From the NCBI RefSeq assembly GCF_017309955.1, contig NZ_CP021247.1:2877001-2941000 (forward strand): DNA of 64,000 nucleotides. The letters run 5' to 3'. Shown here one piece after another: positions 56,164 to 64,000 of this stretch. The notes below the pieces were generated by a model. It worked only from the letters and a program-made list of their open reading frames with translations. It ran no database searches and was not told where the DNA came from. Positions within the stretch are counted from its first letter, which is position 1; every line of letters begins with the position of its first letter. The translations under genes were made by a program, and so were the position numbers. Source of the DNA: Novosphingobium sp. KA1. GTDB lineage: Bacteria; Pseudomonadota; Alphaproteobacteria; Sphingomonadales; Sphingomonadaceae.

Positions 56164-57056
56164 CACTTGACCCAGTCCAGCCCGATCTCTTCGTAGATGT
56201 CGCGTGCGTCGGCCCAGTTTTCCTCGACCTTCACGTGGAGGAAGAGGTGGACCTTCTGGCCCAGCACTTCGGCCAGTTCCTTGCGCGCGGCCTCGCCGAT
56301 CGCCTTGATCTTGGCGCCGCCCTTGCCCAGCACGATGGCGCGCTGGTTGTCGCGGGTGACGACGATCTGCTGGCGGATCTCCACCGATCCGTCCTTGCGC
56401 TGCTCGTAGGCCTCGGGGCGGACGGCGGCGTCGTAGGGCAGTTCCTCGTGAAGCTGCCGATAGAGCTGTTCACGCGTGATTTCGCAGGCGAGCAGGCGTT
56501 CGCTGGCGTCGGAGACCTGATCCTCGGGATAGTGCCAGGGACCTTCGGGCATGAGCCCGGCCAGGTGCGTCTTGAGTTCGGGCACACCGTCGCCGGTCAG
56601 CGCCGAGACAAAGAACACCTCGTCGAACTGGACCTTGCCGGTCAGTTCCTGGGCCAGCACCAGCAGCGGCTCCTTGGCACCGGCATCGACCTTGTTGAGC
56701 ACCAGGATCTTGCGTTCCGGGCGCGCGGCAAGGGCTTCGAGCAGCGGTTCCAGCTCATGGCGGCGCTTCTTGATGGGGTCGACCACCAGCAGCACGGCAT
56801 CGGCTTCCTGCGCGCCTTCCCAGGCCGCTGCGACCATCGCGCGGTCGAGGCGGCGCTTGGGCTCGAAGATGCCGGGCGTGTCCGCCAGGATGATCTGGGT
56901 TTCATCGAGCAGGGCAATGCCCATCAGCCGCGCGCGGGTGGTCTGGGCCTTGGCCGAAGTGATCGCCACCTTCTGGCCGACCAGCGCGTTGACGAGCGTT
57001 GACTTGCCCGCGTTGGGGGCGCCGATGACGGCGACGAGACCGCAATGCTGGGTCAT
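56163..57056 (-). CDS. era: Ribosome assembly GTPase Era
   Basis: Era binds 16S rRNA during 30S assembly. The 297-residue protein has the G1 motif GAPNAGKSTLVN, the switch region TTRAR, DTPGI (G3), NKVD (G4) and a C-terminal KH domain with VLGKGGAKIKAIG. Its start overlaps the end of rnc by four bases (ATGA). Confidence 0.97.
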   Translation of the reverse strand: MTQHCGLVAVIGAPNAGKSTLVNALVGQKVAITSAKAQTTRARLMGIALLDETQIILADTPGIFEPKRRLDRAMVAAAWEGAQEADAVLLVVDPIKKRRHELEPLLEALAARPERKILVLNKVDAGAKEPLLVLAQELTGKVQFDEVFFVSALTGDGVPELKTHLAGLMPEGPWHYPEDQVSDASERLLACEITREQLYRQLHEELPYDAAVRPEAYEQRKDGSVEIRQQIVVTRDNQRAIVLGKGGAKIKAIGEAARKELAEVLGQKVHLFLHVKVEENWADARDIYEEIGLDWVK

Positions 57057-57721
57057 CCGAATTTCCTCATGAATTCCTCGGCGGCCTGCGTTTCCGCATC
57101 CTGCTTGGAGTTCGCGACCGCGCGCGCCGAGCCTACGTTATGAATCGAAACCTCGACAGTGAATTTCGAGGCGTGGTCGGGGCCGGAGCGGTCGACCAGT
57201 TTGTATTCGGGCATGCGGCGGCGATTGCCGGCCGCCCATTCCTGCAATGCGGACTTGGGGTGCTTGCGCTTGCCGGCCTTGCCCTGCATCTCGCCTGCCC
57301 AGAGGCCGCGGACCATGGCCTTGCCGGCATCGAAGCCGCGTTCGATGAAGCAGGCGCCGATCAGCGCCTCCATCACGTCGCCCAGGATGTTGTCGCTGTC
57401 CTGGCCGCCGTCGTCGCGGGCCTGCTTGCCCAGACGCATGCGCGGCCCGAGGTCGATGCCGCGCGCCACTTGCGCGCAGGTCGCGCGGGCGACCAGCGCG
57501 TTGAGGCGTTGCGAAAGCCGTCCTTCGGCTTCCTCGCTGTTCTCGAAGAGCCATTCGGCGACCGAGAGCCCAAGCACCCGGTCGCCGAGGAATTCGAGAC
57601 GTTCGTAATTGCGCTTTTCGCCGGTGCTGCCGTGGGTGAGCGCGGCGAGCCAGAGGGCTTCGTCGACGGGCTCCGCCCCGGAAATCCTGGCGATGAAGGC
57701 GCGGTCCTGCGCGTCAAGCAC
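57053..57721 (-). CDS. rnc: Ribonuclease III
   Basis: RNase III cleaves double-stranded RNA in rRNA processing and mRNA decay. The 222-residue protein has the signature NYERLEFLGDRVLGLSV, the catalytic DVMEALIGACF region and a C-terminal double-stranded RNA-binding domain ending QAAEEFMRKFG. It starts with a GTG at 57721 directly after the lepB stop. Confidence 0.97.
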   Translation of the reverse strand: MLDAQDRAFIARISGAEPVDEALWLAALTHGSTGEKRNYERLEFLGDRVLGLSVAEWLFENSEEAEGRLSQRLNALVARATCAQVARGIDLGPRMRLGKQARDDGGQDSDNILGDVMEALIGACFIERGFDAGKAMVRGLWAGEMQGKAGKRKHPKSALQEWAAGNRRRMPEYKLVDRSGPDHASKFTVEVSIHNVGSARAVANSKQDAETQAAEEFMRKFG

Positions 57722-58591
57722 TCAGATCACGCTCCCGATGCGGCTCCAGCGCGCGGCTGTGAACCAGGTCCAGGGCAGGAACCAGTTGGCCGAGCCATCG
57801 GTCGAGAACATCATGACCGAGGCCTTGCCGACGAGGTTTTCCTGCGGAACGATGCCGATGCCCTGGCCTTCCACGGCGGGGAAGCGGCTGTCGAGCGAGT
57901 TGTCGCGATTGTCGCCCATCATGAACATCTGGCCTTCGGGCACGACATAGACGCCGGTGTCGTCCTGCGGCGTCTGGCCGAGGTCGAGCACGTTGTAGCT
58001 TTTGCCGTTGGGCAGGGTCTCGCGGTACTGCGGATAGTTGCAGACCGGGCCGCCCTTGGCGTCGGTGCCTTCGAATTCGGGCGCGTAGCAATGGGTGTTG
58101 GGGGTGACGGGCAGCACGAAATCGGGCTGCTTCACGCGGGGCACCGGCTTGCCGTTGAGCCAGACCTGCCCGCCCTTGACCTGCACTTCGTCGCCCGGAA
58201 GGCCGATGACGCGCTTGATGTAGTCGACGTCGTTGCCCGGGGGCGCCTTGAAGATGGCGACGTCGCCGCGCTCGGGCTGGCTGGCGAACACGCGGCCCGG
58301 GATCAGCGGCAGGCTGAAGGGCAGCGAGTACTTCGAGTAGCCGTAGGACCACTTGGTGGCGAACAGATAGTCGCCGTTCAGCAGGCGCGGCAGCATCGAT
58401 TCGCTGGGAATGTTGAAGGGCGAGATGATGAAGCTGCGCAGCACGACCACGCCCAGAACCAGCCAGAACAGGAAAGCGATGAAGCTGTCGTCCTTCTTGG
58501 GCTGTTCTGATCGCTTGTCGCGCTGTGCCTTGTCGGCCTGCGCGGGGCTTGCGGATGACGGGGCCTGAGTGGCAGTGTCGGTTTCGCTCAT
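57722..58591 (-). CDS. lepB: Signal peptidase I
   Basis: LepB removes signal peptides at the outer face of the inner membrane. The 289-residue protein has an N-terminal cytoplasmic stretch, one transmembrane helix (FIAFLFWLVLGVVVLRSFI), the catalytic Ser in IPSESMLP, the Lys in DYIKRVIGLPGDEV and the GDNRDNSLDSR box. AAGGG precedes the ATG at 58591. It heads the lepB-rnc-era operon, a conserved order. Confidence 0.97.
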   Translation of the reverse strand: MSETDTATQAPSSASPAQADKAQRDKRSEQPKKDDSFIAFLFWLVLGVVVLRSFIISPFNIPSESMLPRLLNGDYLFATKWSYGYSKYSLPFSLPLIPGRVFASQPERGDVAIFKAPPGNDVDYIKRVIGLPGDEVQVKGGQVWLNGKPVPRVKQPDFVLPVTPNTHCYAPEFEGTDAKGGPVCNYPQYRETLPNGKSYNVLDLGQTPQDDTGVYVVPEGQMFMMGDNRDNSLDSRFPAVEGQGIGIVPQENLVGKASVMMFSTDGSANWFLPWTWFTAARWSRIGSVI

Positions 58592-58819
58592 GTGGCGACC
58601 CTTGTTGCGCCCGCGCGCTGCCGTCAAGCGCAATCCCGATGGAGACCCGTTTCAGGTCGACCAAAATCGTCATCTTTTCGCTGGATTGGCCCTCTAACGG
58701 TGAGGCTCCAACAATGGCACTTGGCCTTGCCCTGCCTGCCATGCATAACGCGGCCCGCGTTTTTAGCCGCCAGCTTGCCCCCAAGACTGGCGATATATTC
58801 GAATGAAGGGATACGAGGC

Positions 58820-60340
58820 ATGAGCAAAGCGGTGTGGACCAAGCTGGAGGGCCTTCCCAAGCCGACCCTGAAGGAGCTTTTTGCCGCCGATCCCGCCCGC
58901 CTCGACACGTTTGCGACCCATTTCGAGGCCAGTGACATCGAGACCGACTGCGGCATGCGGTTCGACTGGTCGAAGACCCACCTCGATGCCGCGCACGTCG
59001 CCGCCTTCGAGGAACTGGCCGCCGCGATGGACTTCGATGCCCGCCGCAAGGCGCTGTTCGACGGCGAGATCGTCAACATCACCGAAGGCCGCGCTGCCGA
59101 GCACACCGCCCAGCGCGGCGTCGGCAAGGAAGAGAGCGTCGCACTCGCCGCTGAATTCCACGGCCGGATGGCCGCCATCGTCGAGGCCATCCACCGCGGT
59201 GCCATGGGTGAGGTGAAGCACCTCATCCACATCGGCATCGGTGGCTCCGCGCTTGGCCCGGCGCTCGCGATCGACGCGCTGGCGCGCGACGGCGCGATGG
59301 TGAACGTGCAGGTCGTCTCGAACATCGACGGCTGCGCGCTCGAAGCCGCTTTTGCCAAGTGCGATCCGGCGACCACGATGCTGGCGGTCGCTTCCAAGAC
59401 CTTCACCACCATCGAGACGATGACCAACGCCGAAAGCGCCATCGCCTGGCTGCGCGAGAACGGCGTGGAGGACCCTTATGGCCGCGTCGTCGCGCTGACC
59501 GCGGCGCCCGACAAGGCGATCGAATGGGGCGTGGACGAGACCCGCATCCTGCCGTTCTCGGAAAGCGTCGGCGGCCGGTATTCGCTGTGGTCGTCGATCG
59601 GTTTTCCGGTCGCGATGGCGCTCGGCTGGCCGGACTTTGCCGAGTTGCTCGACGGGGCGGCGGCAATGGACGCGCATTTCCGCGATACCGACGGCCTTGC
59701 CAACCTGCCGCTGCGCGCCGCCTTTGCGGACCAGTACTACACCCGCCTGCGCGGCTGCCAGACGCGCGGCGTCTTTGCCTATGACGAGCGCCTGAAGCTG
59801 CTGCCGGACTATCTCCAGCAGCTGGAGATGGAATCGAACGGCAAGAGCGTGAAGGTGGATGGCTCGCCCGTCGATGGGCCGACCGCGCCGATCACCTGGG
59901 GCGGTGTCGGTACCGATGCGCAGCACGCGGTGTTCCAGTTGCTCCATCAGGGCACCAACATCGTGCCGGTGGACTTCATTGCCGCAATCGGGCCGGGCGA
60001 CGATCTCAATCCCGCGCATCACCGCATCCTGCTGTCGAACTGCTTCGCGCAGGGCGCCGCGCTGATGGCGGGCAAGGCCAGCGAGGACCCGGCGCGCGCC
60101 TATCCGGGCGACCGTCCCTCGGCGACGATCCTGCTCGACGAAGTCAGCCCCGCCACTTTCGGCGCGCTGATCGCGTTCCACGAACATCGCACGTTCGCCA
60201 ATGCCGTGCTGATGGGCATCAATCCCTTCGACCAGTTCGGCGTCGAACTGGGCAAAGAAATTGCCAAGCAGATCGAGACCGGCGGCACCTCGTTCGATCC
60301 CTCCACCGAGGCGCTACTGGAACTCGCCGGCATCAAGTAA
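58820..60340 (+). CDS. pgi: Glucose-6-phosphate isomerase
   Basis: Pgi interconverts glucose 6-phosphate and fructose 6-phosphate. The 506-residue protein has HIGIGGSALGP, VASKTFTTIET, GGRYSLWSSIGFP, the catalytic Glu region LEMESNGKS and the Lys/His region QLLHQGTNIVP. It is somewhat shorter than the 549-residue enterobacterial enzyme, as in other alphaproteobacteria. The ATG at 58820 begins at the homologous N-terminus. It is divergent from lepB. Confidence 0.97.
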   Translation: MSKAVWTKLEGLPKPTLKELFAADPARLDTFATHFEASDIETDCGMRFDWSKTHLDAAHVAAFEELAAAMDFDARRKALFDGEIVNITEGRAAEHTAQRGVGKEESVALAAEFHGRMAAIVEAIHRGAMGEVKHLIHIGIGGSALGPALAIDALARDGAMVNVQVVSNIDGCALEAAFAKCDPATTMLAVASKTFTTIETMTNAESAIAWLRENGVEDPYGRVVALTAAPDKAIEWGVDETRILPFSESVGGRYSLWSSIGFPVAMALGWPDFAELLDGAAAMDAHFRDTDGLANLPLRAAFADQYYTRLRGCQTRGVFAYDERLKLLPDYLQQLEMESNGKSVKVDGSPVDGPTAPITWGGVGTDAQHAVFQLLHQGTNIVPVDFIAAIGPGDDLNPAHHRILLSNCFAQGAALMAGKASEDPARAYPGDRPSATILLDEVSPATFGALIAFHEHRTFANAVLMGINPFDQFGVELGKEIAKQIETGGTSFDPSTEALLELAGIK

Positions 60341-60347
60341 AAAGAAC

Positions 60348-60377
60348 GGGCCGGGGATGCAGGTGCATCCCCGGCCC
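60348..60377 (+). terminator. Perfect hairpin after pgi
   Basis: GGGCCGGGGATGCA (60348-60361) and TGCATCCCCGGCCC (60364-60377) form a 14-base perfect inverted repeat seven bases after the pgi stop. No T run follows. Confidence 0.7.
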
Positions 60378-60397
60378 GATCCTCCTCAAGTTGAATG

Positions 60398-60503
60398 GCG
60401 GCACCGGCCCACTCCCCCACCCGACCACCCAACGATTATACCCTGGTGGGTGGTCGGGTGGGGGAGTGGGCCGGTGCCGCAAAATTCGCCTGCGGCGCAT
60501 TTT
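60398..60503. repeat. REP-like palindromic element, copy B
   Basis: A perfect 34-base inverted repeat (60398-60431 with 60447-60480, loop 60432-60446) is followed directly by a small hairpin (AAAATTCGCC 60481-60490 with GGCGCATTTT 60494-60503). It is the second copy of the element at 39144-39250; there the small hairpin stands on the other side, so the two copies are in opposite orientation. It lies between convergent pgi and the hydrolase gene. Confidence 0.92.
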
Positions 60504-60514
60504 CTGACGGACTG

Positions 60515-61162
60515 TCAGGAGCGGTATTCGAGGCCCTCGGACCAGTCTCCATGGGTCGGGATATGCGGGGCCGAGGCGACGGGCCGCGTGTTCAGCAGGC
60601 GGTGCAGCAGGAGCTTGCCGTCTTCCCAGCTGCCGATCTTCGAATCGGCATTGATGTGCCCGGCCTCGCCGGCATCCTCGAACTCGCTGCCCCATTGCTT
60701 GGCGAGCAGCTTTGCGGTCGGGAAACCGATCCATGGATCGTTGCGGCTGGCGACGAGGATCGAGGGGAAGGGCAGGGCATCGGCGGGCGTCGGTGCAAAG
60801 CCGTTGAGGCGGTCATCGCGCGGGAAAAAGTCCACTTCCGGCGGCGCCACCAGCAGCGCGCCGACTACCGGGCTCGACCAGCCGGGTTGCTCGAACTTCG
60901 CCCACCATGCGGTCAGCAGGCAGCCGAGGCTGTGCGCGACCAGCACCACCGGCCGTCCGGCCCGCTGCACGGCGAGGTTCAGGCGGTTGATCCAGGTGTT
61001 GCGGTGCGGCTTTTCCCAGAGGCCGAGGTCGACCATCTGGGCATTGTCCATCTCTTCCGACCAGCGGCGCTGCCAATGGCCCGGCCCGCTGCCATCAAGG
61101 CCCGGGATCAGCAGGACCAGGGGCTTTTCGGCAGGCGCCTGCGGCGTGTGCGTCTGTGCCAT
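60515..61162 (-). CDS. RBBP9/YdeN-type alpha/beta hydrolase
   Basis: The 215-residue protein matches the small RBBP9/YdeN serine hydrolase family: LVLLIPGLDGSGPGHWQRRW at the N-terminus, the nucleophile elbow AHSLGC, and an Asp (SRNDPW) and His (AGHIN) in the expected order. The physiological substrate is unknown. It is divergent from gor. Confidence 0.92.
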   Translation of the reverse strand: MAQTHTPQAPAEKPLVLLIPGLDGSGPGHWQRRWSEEMDNAQMVDLGLWEKPHRNTWINRLNLAVQRAGRPVVLVAHSLGCLLTAWWAKFEQPGWSSPVVGALLVAPPEVDFFPRDDRLNGFAPTPADALPFPSILVASRNDPWIGFPTAKLLAKQWGSEFEDAGEAGHINADSKIGSWEDGKLLLHRLLNTRPVASAPHIPTHGDWSEGLEYRS

Positions 61163-61427
61163 TCATCGTCTCCCGTAAGGGTGCCCACCGAACCCCGGGG
61201 ATAGACAAGGTGCGGTGGGCGATGCGACTCCTTATAACTCAACCAAAAAAGTTGACAATGAGTCTGCGTCCAGTGGTTTGAGGTTTTCGACGACCCGAAT
61301 GCCGGTCCGTTCCGAAAGGCCTGCGGCGGTCAGGCGCAAATGACCCGTTGGCAATCCATGCGCCGATGCCCCATATGCGCGCCGCAAGAGAGTACGCCCC
61401 CGGATGGGGGGCATAGGAGCAAGCCGC

Positions 61428-62774
61428 ATGTCCGAATTCGACTACGACCTCTTCACCATCGGCGCCGGATCGGGCGGCGTGCGTGCCAGCCGCATTGCCG
61501 CATCGCACGGGGCGCGCGTGGCGGTGGCGGAGGAGTTCCGGGTCGGCGGGACGTGCGTGATCCGTGGCTGCGTGCCCAAGAAGATGCTGGTCTACGGCGC
61601 GCATTTTGCCGAGGATCTCGAAGACGCCAAGCATTTCGGCTGGGACATTCCCGAGGCGAAGTTCGACTGGCTGAAGCTGCGGGACAACGTGCTGGGCGAC
61701 GTCGACCGGCTCAACGGGCTCTACACGCAGACACTTTCGAACAACAAGGTCGAGATCTTCCACGAGCGTGCGGTCATCACCGGTCCGCACGAGATCACGC
61801 TGTCGAGCGGCGAGAAGAAGACGGCCAGAGTGATCCTGATCGCCACCGGCGCGCGTCCGCAGGTGCCGAACTGCCCGGGACATGAACTGGGCATCACCTC
61901 CAACGAGGCGTTCCACCTCGACGCGATCCCGAAGCGCATGCTGATCGCCGGGGCCGGTTACATCGCCAACGAGTTCGCGGGCATCTTCCACGAGTTCGGT
62001 GCCAAGGTGACGCTGATCAACCGCTCCGATCAGCTCCTGCGCGGCTACGACGAACAGCTGCGCGACCGTCTGCTGCAGATCTCGATCGCCAAGGGCATCG
62101 ACTTCCGCTTCAACGCCGACTTCCGCGGCATCGAGCAGAATGCCGATGGTTCACTGACGGTTTCGATGACCAATCACGATCCGATTGAAGTCGACTGCGT
62201 GATGTTCGCCACCGGCCGCGTGCCCAATGTCGAGGGGCTGGGGCTGGAGAACGTCGGTGTCGCAGTGGACGACAAGAACGCGATTCTGGTCGACCAGTAT
62301 TCGAAGACCAGCGTCGACCACATCTACGCCGTGGGCGACGTGACCAATCGTGTACAGCTGACCCCGGTGGCCATCCGCGAGGGCCATGCCTTTGCGGATA
62401 CCGTGTTCGGCGGCAAGCCGGCGACGGTGGACTATGGTTGCATTCCCTCGGCCGTGTTCAGCCATCCGCCGATCGGCGCGGTGGGCCTGACCGAAGCGCA
62501 GGCGCGCCAGCAGTACGGTGAGGTGGAAGTCTATACCAGCGACTTCCGGCCTATGAAGAACGTTGTTGCCCACCGTAACGAACGCTCGCTCTACAAGATG
62601 ATCTGCGAGGCGGGCACGGGGCGCGTGCTGGGGCTGCACATGATCGGGCCGGAAGCGCCCGAGATCATCCAGGCTGCCGCCATTGCGGTGAAGGCGGGGC
62701 TGACCAAGGCCGATTTCGACGCCACCGTTGCCGTCCACCCGACGATGTCGGAAGAACTGGTGCTGATGAAGTGA
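61428..62774 (+). CDS. gor: Glutathione-disulfide reductase
   Basis: Gor uses NADPH to reduce glutathione disulphide. The 448-residue flavoprotein has the FAD motif GAGSGGVRASR, the redox disulphide GGTCVIRGCVPKK, the NADPH motif AGAGYIANEFAG with downstream NRSDQLLRG (Arg favouring NADPH), and the C-terminal HPTMSEE. The ATG at 61428 has AGGAG nine bases upstream. Confidence 0.96.
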   Translation: MSEFDYDLFTIGAGSGGVRASRIAASHGARVAVAEEFRVGGTCVIRGCVPKKMLVYGAHFAEDLEDAKHFGWDIPEAKFDWLKLRDNVLGDVDRLNGLYTQTLSNNKVEIFHERAVITGPHEITLSSGEKKTARVILIATGARPQVPNCPGHELGITSNEAFHLDAIPKRMLIAGAGYIANEFAGIFHEFGAKVTLINRSDQLLRGYDEQLRDRLLQISIAKGIDFRFNADFRGIEQNADGSLTVSMTNHDPIEVDCVMFATGRVPNVEGLGLENVGVAVDDKNAILVDQYSKTSVDHIYAVGDVTNRVQLTPVAIREGHAFADTVFGGKPATVDYGCIPSAVFSHPPIGAVGLTEAQARQQYGEVEVYTSDFRPMKNVVAHRNERSLYKMICEAGTGRVLGLHMIGPEAPEIIQAAAIAVKAGLTKADFDATVAVHPTMSEELVLMK

Positions 62775-62778
62775 CGCC

Positions 62779-62802
62779 GAGCGGGGGCGCCTGCCTCCGC
62801 TC
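62779..62802 (+). terminator. Hairpin immediately after gor
   Basis: GAGCGGGGGC (62779-62788) pairs with GCCTCCGCTC (62793-62802) with one G-U pair; no T run. Confidence 0.5.
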
Positions 62803-62847
62803 AGTTGCATGCAAATGTCGCAACCGCCTCCGCGCGGGAGTGAAGAT

Positions 62848-62893
62848 AGCCCGGGGGTCACCGTCGTGTGTGGCTCCCGGGCTTCGTGTTTTC
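62848..62893 (+). terminator. Second hairpin after gor, with short T run
   Basis: AGCCCGGG (62848-62855) pairs with CCCGGGCT (62876-62883) around a 20-base loop, followed by TCGTGTTTT. Confidence 0.5.
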
Positions 62894-63122
62894 AGGGTGC
62901 TGCACGGCTTTGATATCGCGAAATTGCGCCATTTTATCGGCGGGGCGTTGGATAGCCATCGGTGGGGCGGATTTGGCGCCAGATCATTACTCCGACCATT
63001 TAACCGCGCGATTAAAACTATTGACCTGAGCGTTCCGACCTGCCTTAGCAGTCACAGCAAATTTGCGCCGAGCGGCCAGCCAAAGGCCCCAGGTACTGCA
63101 AGGTCACTGCAAGGGATAACGG
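62894..63122. other. Intergenic region upstream of the carboxylase gene
   Basis: No credible gene. A TTGACC at about 63022-63027 could be a -35 element but lacks a good partner. The stretch 62990-63020 is relatively AT-rich. Confidence 0.3.
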
Positions 63123-64000
63123 ATGTCAGCGAATATCGCCGAAATGGAGAAGCGCCGCGCCGCAGCGAAGCTGGGTGGTGGTGAAAAGCGCATCGCCGCG
63201 CAGCACGCCAAGGGCAAGCTGACCGCGCGCGAACGTCTCGACATCCTGCTGGACGAAGGCAGCTTCGAAGAGTTCGATCTCTACGTCGAGCATGACTGCA
63301 CCGACTTCGGCATGGAAAGCCAGCGCATCCCCGGCGACGGTGTCGTTACCGGTTCGGGCACCATCAATGGCCGCCTTGTGTATGTGTTCAGTCAGGATTT
63401 CACCGTGTTCGGTGGCTCTCTGTCGCACCGTCACGCGCAGAAGATCTGCAAGCTGATGGACAACGCGATGAAGGTCGGCGCCCCCGTCATCGGTCTCAAC
63501 GATTCCGGCGGCGCGCGCATCCAGGAAGGCGTGGCCTCGCTTGGCGGTTATGCCGAAGTGTTCCAGCGCAACGTGCTTGCCTCGGGCGTGGTGCCGCAGC
63601 TCTCGCTGATCATGGGCCCCTGCGCGGGCGGCGCGGTCTACTCGCCGGCGATGACGGACTTCATCTTCATGGTGAAGGACAGCTCCTACATGTTCGTCAC
63701 CGGGCCGGACGTGGTGAAGACCGTGACCAACGAAGTCGTCACGCAGGAAGAACTGGGCGGTGCGGTCACGCACTCCAGCAAGACTTCGGTGTCCGACCTT
63801 GCGCTGGAGAACGATATCGAGGCGCTGCTGGCGGCGCGCGATTTCTTCGATTTCCTGCCGCTGAACAACCGCGAGGAAGTGCCCGAGCGTCCTTGCGCCG
63901 ATCCGTGGGACCGCGCCGAGGAAAGCCTCGACACCGTGATCCCGCCCTCGGCCAACCAGCCTTACGACATGCACGAAGTCATCAAGAAGACGCTCGACGA
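63123..64000 (+). CDS. pccB: Propionyl-CoA carboxylase beta subunit, 5' part
   Basis: The frame is open from the ATG at 63123 to the window end (over 290 codons). The product is a biotin-dependent carboxyltransferase: [21 protein letters not shown], then [52 protein letters not shown] and [16 protein letters not shown]. These match propionyl-CoA carboxylase beta chains, which convert propionyl-CoA to methylmalonyl-CoA. AAGGG precedes the start. The C-terminal half lies beyond the window, so methylcrotonyl- or other acyl-CoA specificity is not fully excluded. Confidence 0.94.
   Translation, partial: MSANIAEMEKRRAAAKLGGGEKRIAAQHAKGKLTARERLDILLDEGSFEEFDLYVEHDCTDFGMESQRIPGDGVVTGSGTINGRLVYVFSQDFTVFGGSLSHRHAQKICKLMDNAMKVGAPVIGLNDSGGARIQEGVASLGGYAEVFQRNVLASGVVPQLSLIMGPCAGGAVYSPAMTDFIFMVKDSSYMFVTGPDVVKTVTNEVVTQEELGGAVTHSSKTSVSDLALENDIEALLAARDFFDFLPLNNREEVPERPCADPWDRAEESLDTVIPPSANQPYDMHEVIKKTLD

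Noticed and set aside
60395..61204. Open frames running through the palindromic element (products with GGRVGEWAG-like starts)
   Set aside because: The frames arise from the palindrome sequence, which also gives the same peptide at copy A; this is a repeat, not a gene.
61232..61429. 65-codon minus-strand frame in the gap before gor
   Set aside because: No ribosome binding site or recognisable similarity, and it overlaps the probable gor promoter. A gene fragment cannot be excluded.

Overview
The window looks like a chromosomal segment of an alphaproteobacterium of the order Sphingomonadales, most probably Novosphingobium or a close relative. This is inferred from the uniformly high GC content, a C4-type 5-aminolevulinate synthase (hemA), an ETF-ubiquinone oxidoreductase, a large TonB-dependent receptor and the carboxyspermidine route to spermidine. 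It is mostly a core genome region. I see no rRNA, tRNA, CRISPR array, prophage, integrase or intact insertion sequence. The unusual content lies in leader RNAs, repeats and a few poorly understood small genes.

Layout. 1-6.0 kb: the end of fabD with fabG (fatty acid synthesis), a GNAT acetyltransferase, dnaN and a GGDEF/EAL protein. 6.2-12.7 kb: a broken redoxin gene behind a ferredoxin-NADP reductase, a PAS-GGDEF-EAL-PilZ protein, and lepA. 12.8-18.3 kb: a TonB receptor with a Gly/Pro-rich insert, then a four-gene cluster (membrane-anchored LuxR-type HTH protein, small helical protein, membrane protein, RadC). 18.5-29.3 kb: pgm, an alpha/beta hydrolase, nat, moaB with slt, a degenerate UDG-like gene, ETF-QO, ispE, an N-formylglutamate amidohydrolase and a DUF805 protein. 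29.4-36.1 kb: ilvD, small proteins, nnr, a 23S rRNA/tRNA m5U-type methyltransferase and a MAPEG protein. 36.2-39.0 kb: a threonine dehydratase-like enzyme with btaB and btaA, which make betaine lipids, preceded by a PHO box-like motif. 39.3-44.2 kb: a polyamine block (carboxyspermidine dehydrogenase, lipoprotein, DUF486 protein, carboxyspermidine decarboxylase, ornithine decarboxylase) with a structured leader RNA before the ornithine decarboxylase. 44.2-50.3 kb: an OYE-family reductase, hemA, an MBL-like protein, murI, plsY and dprA. 50.5-58.6 kb: topA with a 59-codon gene coupled to its stop, a GT39-like membrane protein, and the lepB-rnc-era operon with an SGNH lipoprotein. 58.8-64 kb: pgi, an RBBP9-like hydrolase, gor, and the start of a propionyl-CoA carboxylase beta subunit that runs off the window.

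How genes work together. The polyamine genes form a complete route from ornithine to spermidine, and the leader RNA could control its first step. btaA and btaB would replace phospholipids with betaine lipids under phosphate limitation, as the upstream motif suggests. lepB, rnc and era form the classical translationally coupled operon. Two near-identical palindromic elements (39.2 and 60.4 kb) and one larger nested inverted repeat (35.4-35.7 kb) mark intergenic DNA that the genes do not explain.
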